Shown: positions 26,208-34,231 of the stretch, one piece after another
How the letters are laid out: each line of letters opens with the position of its first letter
Position numbering within the stretch: the first letter of the stretch is position 1
NCBI RefSeq assembly: GCF_012928505.1
Contig: NZ_JABBJN010000007.1
Location: 1 to 64,000, forward strand
Source: Achromobacter sp. Bel
GTDB taxonomy: Bacteria; Pseudomonadota; Gammaproteobacteria; Burkholderiales; Burkholderiaceae_B
DNA: 64,000 nt
Direction of reading: 5' to 3'
Translations under genes and position numbers: made by a program
Notes under the pieces: model-generated
What the model was told of the DNA's origin: nothing
What the model saw: only the letters and a program-made list of their open reading frames with translations
Databases searched by the model: none

Positions 26208-27938
26208 TTAGAAGATTTCAGGTTCCGGGACAGGCGCGCCGAAGTCGGTTTCCAGGAAATCGAAATCGCAGCCGTCGTTGGCTTGCAGGATGTGCTTGGA
26301 ATACATCCAGCCGTACCCGCGTTCATAGCGCTTGGGCGGCGGCGTCCAGGCGGCGCGGCGCGCGGCCAGCTCTTCGTCGCTGATGTTCAGGTGGATACTG
26401 CGGGCGGGCACGTCCACCGTGATCGTGTCGCCCGTCTTGACCAGCGCCAATGGGCCGCCGATGTAGGCTTCGGGCGCCGCATGCAGGATGCAGGCGCCGT
26501 AGCTCGTGCCGCTCATGCGGGCATCCGACAGGCGCAGCATGTCGCGCACGCCCTGCTTGACCAGCTTGGTCGGGATGGGCAGCATGCCCCACTCCGGCAT
26601 GCCGGGGCCGCCTTGCGGGCCCGCGTTGCGCAGGATCATGATGTGTTCGGGCGTGACGTCCAGGTTCTCGTCGTCGACCGCGGCCTTCATGCTGGGGTAG
26701 TCATCGAACACCAGCGCCGGACCGGTGTGCTGCAGGAACTGCGGTGCGCAGGCGCTGGGCTTGATCACGCAGCCGTCTGGCGCAATATTGCCGCGCAGGA
26801 CAGCCAGTGCGCCTTCGTCGTAGATGGCGGTGTCCAGCTTGCGGATCACGTCGTCGTTATAGACCTCGGCGCCGGCGATGTTCTCGCCCAGCGATTTACC
26901 CGTGACGGTCATGGCCGACAAGTCCAGGTGGTCGTGCAGGCGCGACATCAGCGCGGGCAGGCCGCCCGCATAGTAGAAGTCTTCCATCAGGTAGGTATCG
27001 CCGCTGGGGCGGATGTTCGCGATGACCGGCACCTTGCGGCTGGCGGCGTCGAAATCGTCCAGGCTCACCGCGTGGCCGGCGCGGCGCGACATGGCGACCA
27101 GGTGCACGATGGCATTGGTGGAACAGCCCATCGCCATGGCCACGTTGATGGCATTCTTGAAGGACGCCAGGCTCAGGATGCGGTTGGGGCTGAGGTCTTC
27201 CCAGACCATGTCCACCACGCGGCGGCCGCACTCGGCGGACATGCGCATATGGTTGACGTCTGCCGCAGGAATGGAAGAGGCGCCTGGCAGCGTCATGCCG
27301 ATGGCTTCGGCGATCGCCGTCATGGTGCTGGCCGTGCCCATCGTCATGCAGGTGCCGTAGCTGCGGGCGATGCCGCCCTCCACTTCGGTCCATTGCTCCT
27401 GGGTAATCTTGCCCGCGCGGCGCTCGTCCCACAGCTTCCAGGCATCCGAGCCCGACCCCAGGATCTTGCCCTTCCAGTTGCCGCGCAGCATGGGGCCGGC
27501 AGGCACGTACACGCACGGCAACCCGGCGCTGATGGCGCCCATGAGCAGCCCCGGCGTCGTCTTGTCGCAGCCGCCCATCAGCACGGCGCCGTCGACCGGA
27601 TGGCTGCGTAGCAGCTCTTCGGTCTCCATGGCCAGGAAGTTGCGATACAGCATGGTCGTCGGCTTGACGAAGGATTCCGACACGGAAATCGCCGGCAGCT
27701 CCACCGGGAAGCCGCCTGCCTGGAACACGCCTCGCTTGACGTCTTCGACGCGCTGCTTGAAATGGCTGTGACAGGGATTCAGGTCCGACCACGTGTTGAT
27801 GATGGCGATGATGGGCCGGCCGACCCAATCGTCAGGGGCATAGCCCATTTGCATCATGCGGGAACGGTGGCCGAACGAACGCAGGTCATCCTTGGCCATC
27901 CAGGCGGCGCTGCGCAGACTTTCGTAGGAACGTTTCAT
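26208..27938 (-). CDS. IlvD/Edd-family sugar-acid dehydratase (arabinonate dehydratase-like)
   Basis: 576 residues from the ATG at 27938. The start MKRSYESLRSAAWMAKDDLR and SFGHRSRMMQMGY are typical of the L-arabinonate/pentonate dehydratase branch rather than of dihydroxy-acid dehydratase. Cluster ligands are visible in INTWSDLNPCHSHF, LMGGCDKTTPG and SYGTCMTMGTASTM. The family dehydrates aldonic or dihydroxy acids to 2-keto-3-deoxy acids using an Fe-S cluster and Mg. Gene order with RraA and Bug suggests uptake, dehydration, then aldol cleavage of a sugar acid. It is controlled from the divergent GntR gene. Confidence 0.87.
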   Translation of the reverse strand: MKRSYESLRSAAWMAKDDLRSFGHRSRMMQMGYAPDDWVGRPIIAIINTWSDLNPCHSHFKQRVEDVKRGVFQAGGFPVELPAISVSESFVKPTTMLYRNFLAMETEELLRSHPVDGAVLMGGCDKTTPGLLMGAISAGLPCVYVPAGPMLRGNWKGKILGSGSDAWKLWDERRAGKITQEQWTEVEGGIARSYGTCMTMGTASTMTAIAEAIGMTLPGASSIPAADVNHMRMSAECGRRVVDMVWEDLSPNRILSLASFKNAINVAMAMGCSTNAIVHLVAMSRRAGHAVSLDDFDAASRKVPVIANIRPSGDTYLMEDFYYAGGLPALMSRLHDHLDLSAMTVTGKSLGENIAGAEVYNDDVIRKLDTAIYDEGALAVLRGNIAPDGCVIKPSACAPQFLQHTGPALVFDDYPSMKAAVDDENLDVTPEHIMILRNAGPQGGPGMPEWGMLPIPTKLVKQGVRDMLRLSDARMSGTSYGACILHAAPEAYIGGPLALVKTGDTITVDVPARSIHLNISDEELAARRAAWTPPPKRYERGYGWMYSKHILQANDGCDFDFLETDFGAPVPEPEIF

Positions 27939-27982
27939 AGGGGAATGGGGAGTGAAGCGTGGTGGGGATGGGATCATTTAAA

Positions 27983-27998
27983 CACTAATACATTAGTG
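27983..27998. promoter_or_regulatory. GntR operator palindrome
   Basis: CACTAATACATTAGTG: 7-bp inverted arms CACTAAT and ATTAGTG with a 2-bp centre, in the spacer between the divergent dehydratase operon and GntR gene. This is the likely shared operator. Confidence 0.65.
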
Positions 27999-28063
27999 CG
28001 TCAGCTAGGTAAAAACCCGCTACACTGCGGGCTTCGACCACCGTACTCCCGACACGCCTTCGG

Positions 28064-28753
28064 ATGCAAAGCCAAAAGCTCAGACTGGACCGTTCGCGCC
28101 ACGCCGCCCCCCAGGTCTTCGAACATCTACGCGAACAGATCGTATCGCTGGAGCTCGCCCCGGGCACCGCGTTATCGCGCGTCACGCTGGCCGAAACCTA
28201 CGGCCTGAGCCAGACTCCCATCCGCGACGCCCTCATGCGCCTGGCCGAAGAGGCCCTGGTCGAGATCTACCCGCAACACACCACGGTCGTCAGCCGGATC
28301 GACATCCCGGCCGCCCGGCAAGCCCATTTCCTGCGCCAATCGCTGGAACTGGAAATCGTGCACCAGTTGGCGCAACGGCCCGACCCGATGCTGCACAAGC
28401 GTCTGCAAGCCAGCATCGACCTGCAACGCGTCAGCCACGCCAACGGCCAATACCAGCATTTCATCGACGCCGACCAGGCCTTCCACCGCGACATGCATGC
28501 GGCTGCCGGCGTGACCAGCCTGTGGGAACTGGAGCAACGCTACAGCGGCCACCTGGACCGCCTGCGCCGGCTGCACCTGCCAGAGGCCGGCAAAGCCGAA
28601 CGCATCATGGACGACCACCAGCGCCTGCTGGACGCCATCGTGGCGCAAGCGCCGGAACGCGCGCAACAGGTGCTGCGCGAACACCTGTCGGGCACGCTCA
28701 GCCAGGTCGCCGAGATCTGCAAGCGCTACCCGGAGTACGTGTTGGCGGAGTGA
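28064..28753 (+). CDS. GntR-family (FCD) transcriptional regulator
   Basis: 229 residues. The winged helix (RHAAPQVFEHLREQIVSLELAPGTALSRVTLAETYGLSQTPIRDALMRLAEEALVEIYPQHTTVVSRID) is followed by an FCD domain with HRDMHAAAG and a late His-containing DDHQRLLDAI. It is divergent from the dehydratase-RraA-Bug operon with a 16-bp palindrome between, so it most likely represses that operon until a sugar-acid or keto-acid effector binds. Confidence 0.87.
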   Translation: MQSQKLRLDRSRHAAPQVFEHLREQIVSLELAPGTALSRVTLAETYGLSQTPIRDALMRLAEEALVEIYPQHTTVVSRIDIPAARQAHFLRQSLELEIVHQLAQRPDPMLHKRLQASIDLQRVSHANGQYQHFIDADQAFHRDMHAAAGVTSLWELEQRYSGHLDRLRRLHLPEAGKAERIMDDHQRLLDAIVAQAPERAQQVLREHLSGTLSQVAEICKRYPEYVLAE

Positions 28754-28786
28754 GCCCCGCGACTCGGTCCGGCGTATCGGCGCCGG

Positions 28787-29770
28787 TCATGCCCGGCCCT
28801 TTGCACCGTTGGCGCGACCTTTCCTGGCCACCGGCGGTTTGCGCGCTTTTGCGCGAGGCGGCCGATCGCCCTGCCCGAAGATGTCCTCCTGAGCGGCCTT
28901 GTTCAGCGCGATGATGGCGGGATGCTGCAGTTGCCGGTCCGTAGTCAGTGCGTAAAGCTGCTCTTTGACCGCCGCGGTGCTGCCGATGGCGCGCACCCGA
29001 TACTGCTTGACCAGATAGGCGGTGGTGGCCGTCGGCGCCACAAAAAGGCCCACCCCGGTTTGGCCAAAAGAATTCAGCAATGCACTGTCGTCGAACTCGC
29101 CGACGATGCGGGGCCGGATATCGTGGTCGTCGAACCATTGCACCAGCCGCGGCCGGATCGCCGCGTCTTCGCCCGGCAGCAGGAACGGGGCCTGGTCCAG
29201 CATCTTGGGAAAGCGGCCCCGCAGTTGCTCAAGCAAGGCCGGCGCACCAAAAAACGTCAGGCTGCTCTCACCCAGCAGGTGGCTGAAACCACGGACATTC
29301 AAATGGCTGGGCATGGGGCGGTCCGCGATGACCATGTCGTACCGATGCACCGCCAGATCCGCCAGCAGGAAGGCCAGCCGGCCTTCGCGGCAGATCAGCC
29401 GCACGTTCTCCTCCAGGCGCAGCACGGGTTCGATCATTCGGTACACCAGCGATTTGGGCACCCCTTCGGCGATCCCTATCCTGAACTCCACGGCAGGCCG
29501 CGCGGGCCGGTCGCGCAGATCGTCCAGCAACTCGTCGCCCAGGGTGAAGATGCGGTCCGCGTACTGCAACGCGCGGCGGCCGATATCCGTCAGTTCAAGG
29601 CCGCGCCCCACTCGCCGGAACAACGCCGAATCCAGCGAGGATTCCAGTTCCTGCAACTGGCCGCTGATCGATTGCGGCGTGCGCTGCAATTGCTGCGCCG
29701 CACGAGCGATGCTGCCCGCCTTGGCGACCATCCAGAAATAGCGCAGATGCTTGTAGTTGAGCGTGACCAT
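28787..29770 (-). CDS. NhaR-like LysR-family regulator
   Basis: 327 residues. It has the NhaR-type opening LNYKHLRYFWMVAKAGSIARAAQQL with TPQSISGQLQELE, and an effector domain containing IADRPMPSHLNVRGFSHLLG. In enteric bacteria NhaR responds to sodium and controls nhaA. The ~25 C-terminal residues are Lys/Arg-rich (RPPRAKARKPPVARKGR) and probably disordered. It is divergent from terC-usp with about 100 bp between, suggesting control of that pair. Confidence 0.82.
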   Translation of the reverse strand: MVTLNYKHLRYFWMVAKAGSIARAAQQLQRTPQSISGQLQELESSLDSALFRRVGRGLELTDIGRRALQYADRIFTLGDELLDDLRDRPARPAVEFRIGIAEGVPKSLVYRMIEPVLRLEENVRLICREGRLAFLLADLAVHRYDMVIADRPMPSHLNVRGFSHLLGESSLTFFGAPALLEQLRGRFPKMLDQAPFLLPGEDAAIRPRLVQWFDDHDIRPRIVGEFDDSALLNSFGQTGVGLFVAPTATTAYLVKQYRVRAIGSTAAVKEQLYALTTDRQLQHPAIIALNKAAQEDIFGQGDRPPRAKARKPPVARKGRANGAKGRA

Positions 29771-29871
29771 GGCCGATCAATCCAAAAAATCTGACTATCA
29801 CTTCATGATATGCGAATTGTCCGACGAATAAGCGTGATCTAGACTGGCCTCGTACCTTGCAGGAGGCGGCA

Positions 29872-30879
29872 ATGGGTCAGGTCGAGACGTTCGCCACAAC
29901 GCCGATGTGGGTGGGATTCATCGGCTTCGTGCTGGCTGTGCTGGCGCTTGATCTCTATGCGCTGGGCGGACGTCGCGCACACCGGGTGTCGTCGCGGGAA
30001 GCACTGGCCTGGGTGCTCGCCTGGTCCACGCTGGCGACGCTGTTCGGCTTGTCGATGTGGTGGTTTCTGGATGCCGGCGCCGGCCGGGCGGTGGCCAACC
30101 AGAAAACGCTGGAATACTTCACCGGATACCTGATCGAACTGTCGCTGTCGGCGGACAACATGTTCGTCTTTTCCCTGATATTCACGTACTTCGCGGTGCC
30201 CCCGGAATTGCAGCGGCGGGTGCTGCTGTACGGCGTGCTGGGCGCCATCGTGATGCGCATCGGGATGATTCTTGCCGGCGTCTGGCTGCTGTCGAAATTC
30301 GTCTGGCTGTTCTATGTGCTTGGCCTCTTCCTGATACTGAGCGGCGCCAGGATGCTGGCCACGGGCGGACGCCAGCCCGACATCGGCCAGAACCCGCTGG
30401 TCCGCTTCATGCGGGCAAGAATGCGCATCACGCCGGACTATCACGGACAGTCGTTCTTCATCCGCATCGACGGATTGCGCTACGCCACGCCCATGTTCGT
30501 CGTCCTGCTGGTGATCGAGGCAACGGATGTCGTCTTCGCCGTCGACAGCATCCCCGCGATCTTCGCCGTCACGCGGGACCCGTTCATCGTCTTCACCTCG
30601 AATATCTTCGCCATCATGGGCTTGCGGGCGCTGTATTTCCTGTTGGCGGACATGGTCGACCGCTTTCATTATCTGAAGTATGGGCTGGCGATCGTGCTGA
30701 TCGTCATCGGCGGCAAGATGCTGGCGGCGCAATGGGTCCACGTGCCGGTGCACTGGTCGCTTGGCGTGGTCGGCCTGGTATTGGCCGCCTCCATCGGCGC
30801 CAGCTTGCTGCTGCCCCGGCGAAAGGCATCAGCCAATCGCCACAACGTGAAGAAGGCACACACCGAGGAGCTGCCATGA
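29872..30879 (+). CDS. TerC/Alx-family membrane protein
   Basis: 335 residues from an ATG preceded by AGGAGGCGGCA, an almost perfect Shine-Dalgarno that decides the start over a TTG at 29857. There are about nine transmembrane segments. The family motifs with conserved acidic residues, ELSLSADNMFVFSLIFTYF and VIEATDVVFAVDSIPAIFAVTRDPFI, are present. TerC/Alx proteins are linked to manganese export and tellurite resistance. No yybP-ykoY riboswitch-like structure is recognisable in the 100-bp leader. Its stop overlaps the usp start (ATGA). Confidence 0.88.
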   Translation: MGQVETFATTPMWVGFIGFVLAVLALDLYALGGRRAHRVSSREALAWVLAWSTLATLFGLSMWWFLDAGAGRAVANQKTLEYFTGYLIELSLSADNMFVFSLIFTYFAVPPELQRRVLLYGVLGAIVMRIGMILAGVWLLSKFVWLFYVLGLFLILSGARMLATGGRQPDIGQNPLVRFMRARMRITPDYHGQSFFIRIDGLRYATPMFVVLLVIEATDVVFAVDSIPAIFAVTRDPFIVFTSNIFAIMGLRALYFLLADMVDRFHYLKYGLAIVLIVIGGKMLAAQWVHVPVHWSLGVVGLVLAASIGASLLLPRRKASANRHNVKKAHTEELP

Positions 30880-31295
30880 ACACGATCATTCTCGCTACCG
30901 ACGGATCGACGTACAGCGATGAGGCGGCCCGCTACCTGGTCGCCAGCCCCCTGCTGAACCGCGATTTCGTCGTGCATGTGGTGCATTGCGAACCCCAGGT
31001 GTCCGGGGACGTCGAGTCGTTCATCGGCAAGGCCGAGGTCGATGCCTGGCACCACGAAGAAAGCGGCAAGGCGATGCGTTCGGTGGTGGACATCCTTCGC
31101 CGCGGCAACGTGAACTATGAATGCCACGAGCTGACGGGATTCACGCCCGCAAAGATCGTCACGTACGCGGAAAGCGTCAACGCCGCCTGCATCGTACTGG
31201 GATCGCATCACCGAAGTCCGCTCGTCAATGCGTTGCTGGGATCGGTGAGTGGAAGGATTCTGGCGCAGGCGCCATGCCCGGTGCTGGTGGTTTGA
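30876..31295 (+). CDS. UspA-family universal stress protein
   Basis: 139 residues, single Usp domain. It starts NTIILATDGSTYSDEAARYL, and the C-terminal nucleotide-binding signature GSHHRSPLVNALLGSVSGRIL fits the G-2x-G-9x-G(S/T) motif of ATP-binding Usp proteins. It is cytoplasmic. Translationally coupled to terC by a 4-bp overlap, which suggests a joint stress or metal response. Confidence 0.87.
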   Translation: MNTIILATDGSTYSDEAARYLVASPLLNRDFVVHVVHCEPQVSGDVESFIGKAEVDAWHHEESGKAMRSVVDILRRGNVNYECHELTGFTPAKIVTYAESVNAACIVLGSHHRSPLVNALLGSVSGRILAQAPCPVLVV

Positions 31296-31322
31296 CCGGC
31301 TTTCGGCGGCATCCGGCGGACG

Positions 31323-32639
31323 TCAATCCAGCGGATACCGCCGGATCACCGTTTTCCCGTCCCGTTCCGCCAGCGACAGCAAGGCTTCACCGGACGCATC
31401 CATGCCCAGCAACCCCGTCTCCACCTCCTGCGGTATCTGGAACGGTGTCCACGTCTTGCCTTGGTCGCGCGTCGCGAAATAGGTCTTGGTGTATTCGTTG
31501 AATGAAAACAGATGGTCTGCGTAGGTCTTGATCACCCAGGCGTTGCGGCTGAACCAGGCGTCGCCGATCCAGGTGGGTTTGCCTTGCACAGTGGGCGATA
31601 CCGAACGCGGGTGCCAGGTCCGTTCGGCCTTGTCCAATTCAAAGATGGCATTGCCCGACGTCTCGAACACGGGCTCGTCCGGGGCAAAGCGCGCATCGGG
31701 CGCAGGCGCCGGGACGGGCGTCGCGTGCGGGGTGATGCGGAAAGCAGGCGATGCGCCGTGCTGGAACTCCACCTCGAAACGCCGGGTTTCCAGCACCTCG
31801 TTCCTTTCCGCCGCGTTCAGGCTGATTCGCGTGCGCCAGCTCCAACCCACGGCACGCCTGTCGTCCAGGGGGTATAGCGACCAGTCATAGGCCAGTTGGC
31901 TGCCGTCCTTGCCGTCTTTTTCCTGGAAAGCGCGATCAAAGGCTTGCGCGTCGGGCCAGACCTGCTCATCCAGCAACGTGGCGGACCAGTGGCGCGCGCC
32001 GTCTTCGCTGACCAGCAGGCGCTGACCGGTGTCATGCCGTTCCAGCGCAATGACGCGGTCTTGGGTCAGGAACACCGTGTATTGCAGTGGCGCCCCCAGG
32101 ACGGTGTCCGGGTCGTAGGCCCAGGTTTTGCCCTGGTCGGTCGAGCGCAACGTTTCCCAGGCGGCCGACGGATCGCTCCCGTTTCCGGGGCTGGGGCTGC
32201 GCGGCGTCCCGGTGATCAGATACAGCGTGCGGCCTTGAGGGGAACCGATCAGGCTCACGCCGGTATCGCCGCTGATCGAGCCAAGCAGTTCGAATACGCC
32301 CGTGCCCTGCCCGCCGTAAATCAGGTTGCGCGTGTCGGCCAATTGCCATGGATTCTGAGGACGGGTATTCAGGGCAGGCACCAGCGCGTCAAGCAGCGGC
32401 GCTTTTTCCAGGCCGGCCATGTCTTTGCCCGTGACCAGGCGCTGCCCGATCAGCAATTGGCGTTCGCCGAACCGTTGCAGCGACACGCGGGAAGACGAGG
32501 CCAACGGCGGACCGTTGAGTTCGCCGATCACCTCGCTGCGGGCAAGCGGCTTGCCTATGGGTGCTAATTGATAGATGCCATAGCCGATGACCCCCGCGAT
32601 CACGATCGCGGTACCGCTGGCAAGCAGTCTAAGGTTCAT
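31323..32639 (-). CDS. Membrane-anchored Asp-box (BNR) beta-propeller protein
   Basis: 438 residues from the ATG at 32639. An N-terminal hydrophobic helix (LLASGTAIVIAGVIGYGIYQL) without a clear cleavage site suggests an inner-membrane anchor with a periplasmic domain. Three Asp-box motifs are spaced as in sialidase-like propellers: STDQGKTWAYD, SEDGARHWSAT and RDQGKTWTPF. YGGQGTGVFELL and GRTLYLITG also fit blade strands. Catalytic sialidase residues are not evident, so it is probably a binding or sensing propeller. Function unknown. Confidence 0.65.
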   Translation of the reverse strand: MNLRLLASGTAIVIAGVIGYGIYQLAPIGKPLARSEVIGELNGPPLASSSRVSLQRFGERQLLIGQRLVTGKDMAGLEKAPLLDALVPALNTRPQNPWQLADTRNLIYGGQGTGVFELLGSISGDTGVSLIGSPQGRTLYLITGTPRSPSPGNGSDPSAAWETLRSTDQGKTWAYDPDTVLGAPLQYTVFLTQDRVIALERHDTGQRLLVSEDGARHWSATLLDEQVWPDAQAFDRAFQEKDGKDGSQLAYDWSLYPLDDRRAVGWSWRTRISLNAAERNEVLETRRFEVEFQHGASPAFRITPHATPVPAPAPDARFAPDEPVFETSGNAIFELDKAERTWHPRSVSPTVQGKPTWIGDAWFSRNAWVIKTYADHLFSFNEYTKTYFATRDQGKTWTPFQIPQEVETGLLGMDASGEALLSLAERDGKTVIRRYPLD

Positions 32640-32785
32640 GGCTGCAAAGCATCCTGATGCGTGGGCGCCCGCCATCCGGCCGGCGACTTTAGGGAAACAG
32701 ACGAAACTATAGCGTGTTGCGAGACGTTCTCTATACTGACGTGACATACTCTCACGCCGCACCCGGCAGCACACGGAAACCCGAC

Positions 32786-33355
32786 ATGATCGCAAGGCAC
32801 GCATGCTACGCTCTGGCCCTGGCTTTGCTGGGGACAGCCGGTTGGATGCAACCGGCCTTGGCCGCGCCGCCCTACGATTGCCAGGCGGTGACCGTGCGCG
32901 AAGGCGATCCGATTCCGCCGGATGCTTGCGCAGTGAATATCGTGCCCCGCAACCTTGACGCATCGCTCATCGTGTTTGGCGACGGTCCGGCGTGGACGCC
33001 GCTGGATCCGCAGGCGATGCCGGGCGTGTTCTACGATAGCGCGTCGATTGCGCCGATTTCCGAACGGCCCGTGGTGATGGCGGTGACGGTAGCGTGGTTC
33101 TATGCGCAGCCCCGCGTGTCGGAAACGAACGGCCAGTCCTATGGATCCGTGTCGCAGCCGATCATGCTGAACTGCAGCGCCAACACCTACACGGTTACCG
33201 AAACCCGGCATTACGCCGGCAACGACGCCACGGGCGCGCTGGTGGAATCCATCCCGGTGGCCGGCATCCACAACGCGCCGGTGGCGCGCGACCCCGTCCA
33301 GCGCAAGCTGCGCGCCATGGTCTGCCCGGCCCCGGGCAAGACCGTGCGCAAATAG
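32786..33355 (+). CDS. Exported adhesin-E-like protein
   Basis: 189 residues with a signal peptide (YALALALLGTAGWMQPALAAPP). The mature part has two Cys (DCQAV and DACAV), a central strand-rich segment ending LNCSANTYTVTETRHYAGND, and VARDPVQRKLRAMVC. This C-terminal pattern resembles the surface-adhesin protein E family found in many beta- and gammaproteobacteria. The likely location is periplasm or outer surface. It is transcribed away from the propeller gene; the two share a 146-bp spacer. Confidence 0.55.
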   Translation: MIARHACYALALALLGTAGWMQPALAAPPYDCQAVTVREGDPIPPDACAVNIVPRNLDASLIVFGDGPAWTPLDPQAMPGVFYDSASIAPISERPVVMAVTVAWFYAQPRVSETNGQSYGSVSQPIMLNCSANTYTVTETRHYAGNDATGALVESIPVAGIHNAPVARDPVQRKLRAMVCPAPGKTVRK

Positions 33356-33364
33356 CGCGGCGCC

Positions 33365-34231
33365 CTACCCGCGCCAATAGCGGTACAGCGCCCGTGCCGC
33401 CGCGTCCAGCAAGAAGCCCAGGACGCCGATCATCAGCACCATGGCCATCAGTTCGGAATAGGCCAGCCTGTCGCGCGTGTCCAGGATGAAATACCCCATC
33501 CCTGCCGACACGCCCAGCATTTCGCAAGGCACCAGCACGATCCACAGGATGCCGATCGCCAGACGCACCCCGGTCAGGATGTGGCCCAGCACGCCGGGCA
33601 GGATGACGCTGCGCAAGGTCTCCCAGCGGGTGGCGGCCACGCTTTGGGCGAGTTGCAGCCAGCGCGGATCCAGCTGCTGCACGCCAGCGGCGGTGTTTAG
33701 CACGATGGGCCAGACGGCGGCGAAAGTCAGCAGGAAATAGACGGGGTCGTCGCCGACACCGAACACCATCACGGCAATGGGCATCCAGGACAGCGGCGAG
33801 ATCATCCGCAGGAACTGCATGGCGGGTGACAAGGTGGCCTCAAGACGCCGCCAACTGCCGATCGCCAGCCCCAGCGGCACGCCGATCAACAGCGCAAAAC
33901 CCAGCCCCACGGCGATGCGCCGAAGGCTGACCAGGATGTGCAGGGGCAGGTCCGAGGCGGTCAGCAATTCCGCCAGGCTCAAGAAGGTCGCGCCCGGTGA
34001 AAAGCGCCGCGCCATGCTGCCCGCAGGCGAGAACACGTCGGTGCCTAGCCACCACAAGGCCAGCAAGACCGCCAAGCCGGCCAGCCCCATCGCGCACCGC
34101 CCGCCCAGACCCAGGCCGGGGTTACTGGCGCGGCTGGCCGGTTTGGCGGTTGATCCGGCCGGGTCAGTGGAACCGGCCGGCGTAACTGCTGCGTGCCCTT
34201 CTGAGCCAGCGTAGGACTCGCGAACCGTCAC
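33365..34231 (-). CDS. NitT/TauT-type ABC transporter permease
   Basis: 288 residues with six predicted transmembrane helices after a ~45-residue polar, Thr/Ala/Ser-rich N-terminal extension. The EAA-like loop is AQSVAATRWETLRSVILPGVLGHILTGVRLAIGI, typical of SsuC/TauC/NrtB permeases for sulfonates, nitrate/cyanate or aromatic acids. It overlaps the substrate-binding gene by 4 bp and is the last gene of the five-gene operon. Confidence 0.87.
   Translation of the reverse strand: MTVRESYAGSEGHAAVTPAGSTDPAGSTAKPASRASNPGLGLGGRCAMGLAGLAVLLALWWLGTDVFSPAGSMARRFSPGATFLSLAELLTASDLPLHILVSLRRIAVGLGFALLIGVPLGLAIGSWRRLEATLSPAMQFLRMISPLSWMPIAVMVFGVGDDPVYFLLTFAAVWPIVLNTAAGVQQLDPRWLQLAQSVAATRWETLRSVILPGVLGHILTGVRLAIGILWIVLVPCEMLGVSAGMGYFILDTRDRLAYSELMAMVLMIGVLGFLLDAAARALYRYWRG

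Noticed and set aside
25386-27611. A 741-codon open frame on the plus strand
   Set aside because: It is antisense to the RraA and IlvD/Edd genes, whose products have clear family motifs. Its own translation is low-complexity (His/Gln/Gly/Arg-rich), typical of an antisense frame in GC-rich DNA.
29771-29871. yybP-ykoY manganese riboswitch before terC
   Set aside because: The 100-bp leader is too short and shows none of the conserved loop sequences I would expect.
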